Source of the DNA: Aradus depressus
Taxonomy: Eukaryota; Arthropoda; Insecta; Hemiptera; Aradidae
Length of the DNA stretch: 64,000 nt
Assembly: GCA_963662175.1 (NCBI GenBank)
Contig: OY759218.1
Location: 8,300,001-8,364,000 of the forward strand
Reading direction: 5' to 3'
The stretch's first letter is position 1, and every line of letters starts with the position of its first letter. Below are positions 55,845 to 64,000 of this stretch, piece by piece. Made by a program: the position numbers and the translations under genes. The notes beneath the pieces are model-generated. The model did not search any database. It was not told the origin of the DNA and worked only from the letters and a program-made list of their open reading frames with translations.

Positions 55845-56160
55845 GGCTTTTGAATCCACATACTAAATTTTCTGTTGATATTTCATTACATTAGCAGTTA
55901 TTAGGGTAGTTCTGTCGAGCTCCCCATCCTCTCATCTCTCCATTTTCTTTGACTGATTTTGCGGAAAATTAGTAGGTGCCGTCCTTATGGTTTTCTGAAA
56001 TTAAAAATGAAATTTCATGTCGATGCATTCATTCGGGAGTTAATGTGTTCACAGACAGCAATTTTTTTTTCATTTTTGAGATGAGGGGTTGGGAAAAGAT
56101 GAAATTGCGGTGAACACTCAACATGGAGTTTCTTACCGATGACATAACTTGCCCTACATT
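55845..56160 (+). mobile_element. TACTTCCCC-family element, 5' truncated
   Basis: gggcttttgaatccacatac, tgatatttcattacattagc, taggtgccgtccttatggtt, atttcatgtcgatgcattca, a T run and atgaaattgcggtgaacact then acataacttgcccta. Confidence 0.75.
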
Positions 56161-56677
56161 TTAGTTGATTAATTGGTGCTCAGGAAATACATCTCATACA
56201 ATTTGGGAAATTTCGATACATTTGAACAGAAGTACTTCTTTTGAAAAAAAATGTATCCTTTCAAAAATTCATTCGAGAGCTATTAAAGCTAACAAGATGA
56301 GTCTGCATTTAGTTTCTGAAATTTCACAAATCTAAGGACACCGAAAAAATTGAATTTGAAAATTTTGATTTTGTATTATTTAAAGGTTGAGGTGATCTTT
56401 AAAAATTAACACAGGAAAGAACATATTTTTTTCCTTTCTTTGGTCTGGTTTTTAAACGACGAAGACTTGTTTTTTCACTTCCTGGAAAGTTGCATGCATG
56501 GAGGTATAATTTCCGATTGAAACTTACTGTCCCATTTATTGCAATAATATATTCGTATTATGTATACATCGAAGAGAAAGAAATACTTAATTAAATTTTT
56601 TCTATTTCAATAATATTGTGCAGATTCACGACAGGGAGGTTAGAAAAAAAATTAGAAATTCAATTCTAGACATAAAG

Positions 56678-56748
56678 ATTGTCGGTGAATCACCGGCAAT
56701 GTACATCCTCAGCAAAATTAAACTAAGTTTTCGCTCTTCCTAACACGA
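56678..56748 (+). mobile_element. TACTTCCCC-family 5' end
   Basis: taaagattgtcggtgaatca then ccggcaatgtacatcctcag, tttcgctcttcc. The terminal CGGTGA-A-TCACCG hairpin is perfect here. Confidence 0.8.
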
Positions 56749-57429
56749 ATCACCAGGCTAACTCCCTCTGGAACTCTCTCACTCTCCAGAGTATTCACCA
56801 TGCTCCTGTCCGGTAAAATAAGGTGTTTACCCCAACATTCAAAAAATAGTGCTGTTCTAAATTCTTCAGTAGCACTGGGGGAAAGCGTATTTAAAAGTTC
56901 CAAGGTTTTGAGTGTCGGGTATGGGTGAGAGAGGGGGAGGAAGGGGTCTAAAACGTGGGTTATTATCATTTTTCGACTATATCACGAAAACTATACATTT
57001 TTATGAAAAAATTACAATATCCAAAGTTAAAGAAGATAAAATTTTCTACAAAAATGTCCTTATGTACTTTTTGACTAAACCTAGTAGTTTCAATACTAGG
57101 TATAGAAAATAGAAAAAAATCAGTATTTTTCTTAAATTCTTGAAAAACCAACTTTCAGTGTTTACTTTTATTGTTGAGAGACATAAATATGGGGGTGGAA
57201 TGGGGCTACACAATAGAATAGAAGGGAATTAGGAGGGGAGAGTTGAAAAAATAACGGAATACAAAGGATCAATGGGTGCGAGCTACCTGCTGCCACATAG
57301 GTAGCTGATGAAAGTATCAACTGCGATGAGGCATTTGAGATAGATGTCATTGCTATCAATAAAATTGAAGGGAAACACTTTAAAGGCATCCACTTGAAAC
57401 GGAAACGCACTGTAAAATCATTAGCTTCG

Positions 57430-57518
57430 AGTAACGAGTACCTGACACCGCACAGGCTAATATCTCATCCGAAGAACGACGTGCTTAAGCGTTTTTTGCC
57501 TCCCAGATAAAATAAGGG
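57430..57518 (-). mobile_element. SINE-A body fragment
   Basis: taacgagtacctgacaccgc, catccgaagaacgacgtgct and cctcccagataaaataaggg match the SINE-A body on the minus strand. It abuts the RT relic at 57519. Confidence 0.75.
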
Positions 57519-58205
57519 CCTAAAAATATCTTGAGAAATTTATATGAAGGATCATCAGCCTATGTGTGGTGCCAGCAGGGTTTAACAGTGCCACTTGGAA
57601 CTACAATGGGCGTCAAGCAAGGCTGCCTCCTGAGTCCAATATTGTTCTCATTATTTATAAACGATATTGTGAACTGCTTGGATGGGGGGATTAAAGTGGG
57701 GAATAGTGATCAGATTACTAGCGTTTGCTGATGACTTGGTTCTGTTAGCGTCGGACAGGTTTACCTTGCAAAAAATTATACCTGCCTTAGAGAAGTATTG
57801 TGAAATGTGGAACTTGGTAGTAAACTTGGAGAAGTCCAAAGTAGTTGTTTTTAGGAATAAAGGCAGGCCGAGGCAAGAAAAATGGTTCTAGTATAAATAT
57901 GTTGGAAAATCTTTAACTTCGAATTAATCCTTTGAAAATCACTTTAAGGAGAAAGTAGAAGCTGCTAAATTTGGTCTGTTTCCATTTAATAAAATAATTT
58001 TAAATACGATACCATTTGCCTAAAAATTAAAAATCTTCAAAGCCGTATCACGCTCAGTCCTGTGCTATGGAGCTCAAATCTGGGCATATCGGATGTACAG
58101 TAATATTGAAAAAACCTTAAATTATATTTATTTAAAAATGTTTAAAGCTGCCCAGAAACAGACCAGATTTCTTCTTATATTTAGAATCTGATTTAATGCC
58201 TGTTT
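57519..58205 (+). pseudogene. Non-LTR retrotransposon reverse transcriptase fragment
   Basis: Two overlapping frames give the RT palm. LRNLYEGSSA and GVKQGCLLSPILFSLFINDI (57523-57680), then, after a frame change near 57700, LLAFADDLVLLASDRFTLQK and WNLVVNLEKSKVVVF to about 57890. FADD carries the two catalytic Asp residues. Beyond a stop, the C-terminal side continues (FENHFKEKVEAAKFGL, KIFKAVSRSVLCYGAQIWAY, LKMFKAAQKQTRFLLIF) to about 58190. Probably an I/jockey-group non-LTR element; the clade is not resolved. It has several stops and is 5' truncated, with no endonuclease domain. Confidence 0.85.
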
Positions 58206-58414
58206 TCTTGTTTACATTGAAATTACATTTATATTTTCTAAAAGTAATTTTAAATCTCCCATCTTATAGATATACATGTAAATATTGTTACGAGGAATGT
58301 CATCGAAAAAAAAGTATTTTGATATAACGAAGTGCAATCTATTTGTAATAAATGTAAAGTTAATATAACTGAGTTTTTGGATGGCAGAATAAAAGGGAAT
58401 GGATATTGTAAATA

Positions 58415-58495
58415 AAGTAAAAAAACTCAACTTCAAATTTCTGACTTATTACATTATTTCCCCTATACTTGGTATAGCTGGGCAAGTAAAACGTG
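58415..58495 (+). mobile_element. TACTTCCCC-family 3' end
   Basis: aaaaactcaacttcaaattt, ctgacttattacattatttc and cccctatacttggtatagct then gggcaagtaaaa. It follows the RT relic with AT-rich sequence between. Confidence 0.75.
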
Positions 58496-58864
58496 GATGA
58501 AGAATATTTGGATTGAATGAAGTGAGTGGAAGTAGCGTAGTGTAGACTAAGAGAGTATTTGCCAAGTGATTCAACGTGAATATTCTATAGAGGTTCGTAT
58601 CAATGAATGAACGTCTGGAATACTAACACCAAGTATCTCTCCTCCCATTCATATTTCCAACACCTTCCATCTGTATATAACAATACTTCTAGTTCATTAT
58701 TGTAGAATCTCTAGTCATAATACATTTATAACAAATTACTAGTTGAATTATTGTATTCATTGCAGAATTGCTAGTTTTAATATTGTACTTTCTCGGAGTT
58801 TCTAGTTTACTTTCTCCCTCTCATTTAACTGCATGTAAAACACAATAAATTGGGAGGATTAGGA

Positions 58865-59047
58865 TTTGGTTGAAAATCAATGTGTCGTTCTTGGAGGGTT
58901 CTGGATACACATATAAAATTTCGTATGGATACATTCATTTTTGGAATCAGGGGGTTGAAAAACATGAAATTCTGGTGAAAAATCAATCTAAATTTTCCGG
59001 CCGATTACATAACTTCCCCTATACTTCGAATAGCTGGGGATGTAAGA
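58865..59047 (+). mobile_element. TACTTCCCC-family 3' part with internal deletion
   Basis: gttgaaaatcaatgtgtcgt, tctggatacacatataaaat, then directly ttttggaatcagggggttga (the GTCT tract is deleted), and acttcccctatacttcgaat then agctggggatgta. Confidence 0.75.
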
Positions 59048-59739
59048 AATGTATATATTGCCAAGAATGTAACGTATTATACAAATACCAATGTGAAGAG
59101 GCGGCAAATTTAGTGGGGACCGGGCATCAGGTACATTAAATGCGTCCTGCCTGATGTTCTCGTTTTGTCTCAACTCATGATTGTTTGCGGTGATGACAGG
59201 ATGGTATGTGTCTATCATTGGATACAGGAAGACGTGAGCTATGTGTTCATAAGTAGTATCAATATTGACACTTATAATGGGACATAAAAGACATAAAAAA
59301 ACAGACAGACAGACAAAAAGGCAAACAGTTGATTCTGTAACTTCCTCCAAAAAACCTGTCATTATCCTAGGTCAGTGGGACAGGAGGTCACTTAACTCTA
59401 AAGCCATGTATAGACTGTTATTTGCCGCGCATGGGACCGCGTAAGATCGAGCGGAAACAAAAATCCGCTCGATGATCAGCTCTAAAGGCGGTCTAGCGAA
59501 AAAATATTATTTTCTCATTGTTCAAAAATAATAAAATAAACATAATATAAAAACAGTGTTGCATACAAAACCATTATTTCATACTTAGCTTCCATTTTTA
59601 TTTTCTTGGCAGAATTCCTCCTACAAGATCTATCGGAATCAGTTTCTGTTTAATATTTTCATAACTAACGTCATTATTCTTATTAGTTATTTACTCATTT
59701 ATTTTATTTTTCTATTATTTTTCTATTATTTTTCTTAGT

Positions 59740-60045
59740 TTTCTATATTTCGCACATTATGACTGAGGAAGGAACGTAAGAACGTCCCGAAATATCGTCG
59801 TGAAAAAGAAACTTGGAAGAATTATAAAAAATATTTATCATAATTTAAAATAGTATCTATTGAATTCATTAGTATTATTATTTTTGTACTAATATATTTT
59901 CTATTATTCATTTTTTATTTATTGTATTTTATTTTTTACTATTACCTAATTATTACTAATCACATGTGAGTCCGATTTTAAGTTTTATTAACTGTTCATG
60001 TATCCAATTTACAAGCTATCTTTTTAAAATAAACATAAAAATACA
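59740..60045 (+). mobile_element. Retroelement tail with hammerhead-like motif (gaaatatc family)
   Basis: CTGAGGA (59763-59769), an extra A, then a 7-bp stem II (GGAACGT/ACGTCCC with one mismatch) around an AAGA loop, GAAA (59789-59792), stem III AT/AT and cut position C59796 followed by GTC. Stem I lacks one base compared with 43732. AT-rich tail to about 60045. Confidence 0.55.
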
Positions 60046-60224
60046 CAGTGAAATAGTTAACTTCACACTTGATTCAGTAAACGAAGAGCCGCCTGTGTAA
60101 AATTACCGTGCTTCGTTAGCGGGGCTCCATTGACTTCAGGCTTTGGGCTCATAAGTCTCAAAGCCTCATCTAGGGATCTAGGGGAAGCCACATGGTTATA
60201 CTAGGAAAAAATGGGTAGTAGGTA

Positions 60225-60540
60225 CAGGGGAAGTTATATAATCAGTCAGAAATTTGTTGTTCTCACCGAAATTTCATGTTCCTCTGTAAATACAAAAATG
60301 CCAAAAAAATGTTACCTATGTCTATGATTATGTGTGAACACGAAAACTCTCGATAGAATGAATCTCATAAGCGTATCCAGAATCCCGTATGGGCGACACA
60401 TTGAGTTTCAGCCAATTCACTGGGAGGGAAGGAGGGGGACGTCAACTAAACAATCCTAATAACTGCTAATATAATAAATCTATATCTCATTTAAATTTTA
60501 TACGAGGATTGAAATATCCTTGAGAAATTCACCTAAATAT
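60225..60540 (-). mobile_element. TACTTCCCC-family partial element
   Basis: caggggaagttatataatca, gtcagaaatttgttgttctc, tgtgaacacgaaaactctcg, atccagaatcccgtatgggc and aacaatcctaataactgcta. A further short piece of the same block is at 61315-61372 (gataactcccaatagaatga). Confidence 0.75.
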
Positions 60541-61729
60541 GTCCAGCCAAATTAGCTGACAAAGACAGGGATACATTTTTTTGTTCGAATAGTGGGTAGT
60601 GAAGAGACACCGGAAATGTAGAATAATTTGAAGGAATATTAAAAAGACAGTAGGACCCCCTCTCTTGAGGGTGATGAGTACGCCTGCGCCCTCCAAAGAA
60701 CGAACAAAGGAGAACAGACTCGAGCTCAGGTTTCCAAAGAGGGTCCCCCCCAGGTGGTGGAGCGGAAGTGGGACAGCACAGAGGAAGTGAGGCCTACCTA
60801 GCCCTCGCCTCCTCTTACCTCTTACCAGCTCACTCAAACAACTTGATCAGTCACTCATCCACTCACTCAAATCACTCATTCATGCTTTCATTTAATCCCT
60901 CCCTACATCATTCTGTTCAATTATATTCACTTATTTCTTTATTACATGGAATTATATTTGCATAGTGTAATGTAACACCTTTCCGGATAACTTAATTTTC
61001 GGAATAATCAAAAGAACCGAAAAATTCTTTGAACCAACCAGATAGAGGGTTTTTGGTGTCAGGCTCGGTTCAGAGGTAGCTAGGCCCAGGGCGCTTCCTC
61101 CGGTACCGTGGAGCCCTGTTGTCCTCCATAAAGTCCTCTCAAACAATTTCTCTGTACAATAAAAGCTGAAAGACTTTCTATCTATCTGCCCGGGCATCAC
61201 GTAAAAGCAGCTAAACGTATATACACGAAACTTGCAGGGTATTTCAAGGATGGACCAATCTAGACGTTTATGCGGTGTCCAAAAATGTTGATTTGGGTCC
61301 GTTGCTAGACGAGTTCGAAAATATATGCACGATAACTCCCAATAGAATGAATGTATCGACACAAAATTTGAGTCATAGTAATTTTATTTCCAACCATGCG
61401 AAAAGACCCGTCCCTGTCTCTAAGAAATCAGCAGTCCGGTTGGATTTGCCAAAATCAGCGCCCGACAGTAATGCAATTTTTGACAAAAAAAAAGTAAGTT
61501 CGACTTCTCCGACCTCTTCGGATATCATTGGTCCTTCTATTTGCTAGTTAAAGGACGAAGTAAAACTAAGAAACATGGCTACCTGAACCAGCCCAGTGCC
61601 AACATCCGGTGTCTGGTTACAATGTGTACCCATCCCCCTTCCCTTTCGGCTCTCTTCAAATTTGAATCAACATTTCCAGATAGACATACACACGATATAA
61701 GGGTTTCGGTTTCCACAACAGAAAAAAAA

Positions 61730-62344
61730 AAGTAGTCGTTGAATCACGGGTTATGTACTTCCTCAGCACGTATTAATCAATTAAGTTTTCGCTCTCTCTC
61801 CATAACTAAACGACCGTTTGGGCTAAAAACCAATATTTAACTTACATAGTGTCTTCTGAATTCTCATACTATATTTTATGTCGATACATTCATTAAATCG
61901 AAAGTTATTAGTGTTTTTGAGTTGAGCCTCCCCCGTCTGAACCCTTCCTTCCTTTCGGCCGATTTCTCAGATTAATAGGTGCCGTCCTCTTGGGATTCCG
62001 AATTTATACATGAAATTCGTGTTGATTCCGCTGAAAATTGATAGGTGTCGTCCTTATGGTGTTTTGAATTTACATATGAAATTTCGTATCAATAGATTTA
62101 TTACAACTGCAGTTATTAGAGTTTTTGTGTTAACCCCCATTCTAATCCATTTTTTCCCTTTGGCCGATTTAATAGGTTTTGGATACACGCATAAAATGTC
62201 ATGTCGCTAAATTTATTCTATCGGGAGTTATCATATTTTTCGAATCAGGTCTCGGAAAACATGACATAACGGTGAGAACTGAACATAGAATTTCTGACCG
62301 ACTACATAACGTCCTCTGTACCTCGTACAGCCGGGGGAAGGTAA
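61730..62344 (+). mobile_element. TACTTCCCC-family element, full length (about 615 bp)
   Basis: aagtagtcgttgaatcacgg, gttatgtacttcctcagcac, three clear subrepeats (gtcgatacattcattaaatc; tgaaaattgataggtgtcgt; gttattagagtttttgtgtt), then ggaaaacatgacataacggt and a terminal hairpin with a compensatory change (ctctgtacctcgtacagccg). The short ORFs inside are accidental. Confidence 0.85.
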
Positions 62345-62404
62345 ATGTACAATTTAGCATGTACGAGAATGTTCGTATCGTGCTATCTTTCTTTTCTTCT
62401 TTTT

Positions 62405-62580
62405 GTCACTCATGCCCGGGCTTTAACTACGAGAGAAGTCATAAATGTTGCCTCTTATGTTTATCCACCTAGTGTAGGGGTATTTAACGAGTACCTGATA
62501 TCTCACAGGCTCGCATCATCGCTTAACGTACTATCCGAAGGACGGCGTGCTCAAGGTTTTTTCATCTCTCAGATAAAAAA
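62405..62580 (-). mobile_element. SINE-A copy, head missing
   Basis: ctcatgcccgggctttaact, gtaggggtatttaacgagta-cctgatatc, aacgtactatccgaaggacg and tctcagataaaa on the minus strand. Confidence 0.8.
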
Positions 62581-63329
62581 AACATGTTATCTGTGTTTAC
62601 CTATTTAAGATGTATTATTGAATATTCTGCAAAGCCTAGCAGCAGTGAAAAATTGAATGAATTTGTTTAGAAATTATCCGAAAATTAGCATGAGGATAGA
62701 GCTTTTTTGCTGTTGTTGGTCTGGAAAGGAAATGGTACAATATATGGACATGACGAAGTAGGAATACGAAAAAGGACATAACTATATTCCGGTCACAGCC
62801 TCAGACGTTCATTCATTGGCGTCTCCAACACTAGGCCTCCTCGAGAAACACGCACACAGAAAGATACAGAGACCGCCAGACACCCTTACATATAATATAA
62901 TATTGATAACAATAATTGTAATTGATCGTTAAATAACACACATACATGGCTACGGTCTTCCAAATTTATTATTATTACACTACGTAACAAAAAGTTATTT
63001 ATGTTTATTTCTTTGTGTTGAGTGTATGAAAGTAATGTGCTGAACGTGAATAAGCCATTCATTTTTTCCAGATGTCGATTCTTTTCGATATTTTAATGGT
63101 TTTTAATAATTTCAAATTTACTGTTTGTTCTAGCAATCGTAGTTGTTCAAACTAATCATCAGTTTATTAATATAAAGCTGGAAGGCTTCAATATATCGAC
63201 TTTAGTAACAAACCAACAATATATATCGATATAACATAGATGTTTTTCACAAAATTTCTTCCTGTGAGTGTAGATGCAGTTTTGTGGTTATAAGTAAAGT
63301 TGATTGTTGTCTTTTAACGTAAAATGTTT

Positions 63330-63625
63330 TCATCCAGAAATTGTAAATTGCCAGCAGACACGTTTTGTTATATTTGATACGAAAGTTGAGACCACTTTGC
63401 TTCAGGGCCAAAGTACATTTTACAAGATACCGTTATATGTTGTAAAGAAGACTGATATACACATTATATTTTTTGCAGGACGTCAGGTTTTCCAGTTACA
63501 TGCCGAAAACCGTCTTGAAATGTAATTTTGAAACACATACGTATACGTTTCCTTGATTGACCGAAAACGATTAGTGCTATCGGAAAATTGGTTCCTACCA
63601 AGTCATGTTTAAATTGTATCGTTTG
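63330..63625. mobile_element. Dispersed repeat body linked to the CATAACAGGA family
   Basis: gagaccactttgcttcaggg..agtacattttac resembles 13305-13370. The segment 63555-63595 (gaccgaaaacgattagtgct..aaaattggttcctacc) is the reverse complement of 32865-32925. The complete MITE at 63701 follows. No transposase recognised. Confidence 0.5.
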
Positions 63626-63700
63626 GCAACGAATTATAAAATATTTTTTTTTATTATTGGTAATTTTATATTAAAAAGGGTAAAAATAAACAAAAATATA

Positions 63701-63845
63701 TAATATGTGATGTTGCTGTCATAGCAGGGCTTTCTTATCCCAACCAGGCTGTACAACAAATGTATGAAATGATTTTGAGAAGGGGAGGAGGAGATGTGTG
63801 AAAGCGTGGTTGGTATAAAAAGTCCTGTTATGGTCAGATCACATA
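63701..63845. mobile_element. CATAACAGGA-family MITE, complete (about 145 bp)
   Basis: Left end atatgtgatgttgctgtcat, agcagggctttcttatccca-acca, and right end tggttggtataaaaagtcct, gttatggtcagatcacatac are inverted over about 43 bp. The short core contains agaaggggaggaggagatgt. It defines both ends of the family. Confidence 0.8.
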
Positions 63846-64000
63846 CATTTTTTATATATCTTTTCCACCCATGAATACGTCTAGCAGAGAAAATAATGAT
63901 TGTGTTTTACATCAAATCCATCGGTGTGATTTAACACTTAAAGTGCTCATGTAGAAAAAATACCTTTTTTGCAAAAGATCCAGATTTTTGGGGACGACGG

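Overview
This window looks like AT-rich nuclear DNA of an arthropod, in a transposon-dense region. The evidence is spliced exons with GT/AG borders, tRNA-derived SINEs, degraded non-LTR reverse transcriptases, hAT and Tigger/pogo-type relics, foldback MITEs, a short (CCTAA)3 tract and many microsatellites. I cannot name the species; a hemipteran insect or a crustacean would fit. No bacterial operon, CRISPR array, rRNA or credible stand-alone tRNA gene was seen.

The one host gene I can support is on the minus strand. It is an ETS-family transcription factor of the Pointed/ETS1-ETS2 type (pnt). Exons at 25313-25197 (MAPK-site region, PLTPGTN), 23623-23423 (complete Pointed/SAM domain) and 15825-15697 (post-PNT linker) have clean splice sites and join in frame; every border seen is phase 1. 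A possible upstream coding exon is at 54308-54269. A possible alternative first exon is at about 7680-7295, with a strong start context and a phase-1 donor. It lies downstream of the PNT exons, so it would make a PNT-less isoform like Drosophila Pnt-P1. The ETS DNA-binding exons are not visible and would lie left of the window. Most of the window is therefore intron or flank of this gene.

The rest is repeats. (1) The dominant one, here called the TACTTCCCC family, has about 30 segments on both strands. It has short inverted ends (TACTTCCCCAGC), a terminal CGGTGA/TCACCG hairpin, an internal CTATAC-TTC-GTATAG hairpin, a GTCT-rich tract and about three internal subrepeats. This layout resembles non-autonomous Helentron (DINE-1-like) elements. 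(2) SINE-A, a tRNA-derived family with about ten copies, several of them targets for other insertions. (3) A set of hammerhead-ribozyme-like motifs of at least four kinds, including two facing each other inside a perfect 208-bp palindrome flanked by 15-bp direct repeats; these suggest Penelope-like retroelements. (4) Two hAT elements with 8-bp target duplications (48442-48967 and 50768-51422). The second sits in a SINE-A copy that itself sits in a TACTTCCCC element. (5) Tigger-like relics at 11440-11963 and 12855-13240 that keep opposite ends of the transposase. (6) Foldback MITEs at 3730, 20818, 24035 and 63701. (7) Minisatellites with periods 96, 88, 153 and about 253 bp; the 96- and 153-bp units are multiples of three and create long spurious ORFs.

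By position: 0-9.5 kb, palindromes, MITEs, duplications and the candidate alternative exon; 10-15 kb, Tigger and other DNA transposons; 15-26 kb, pnt exons with repeats between; 25-42 kb, dense TACTTCCCC copies and minisatellites; 42-52 kb, SINEs, ribozyme-bearing tails and nested hATs; 52-54 kb, AT-rich sequence with nothing recognised; 54-64 kb, possible pnt 5' exon, an RT relic and more repeats.
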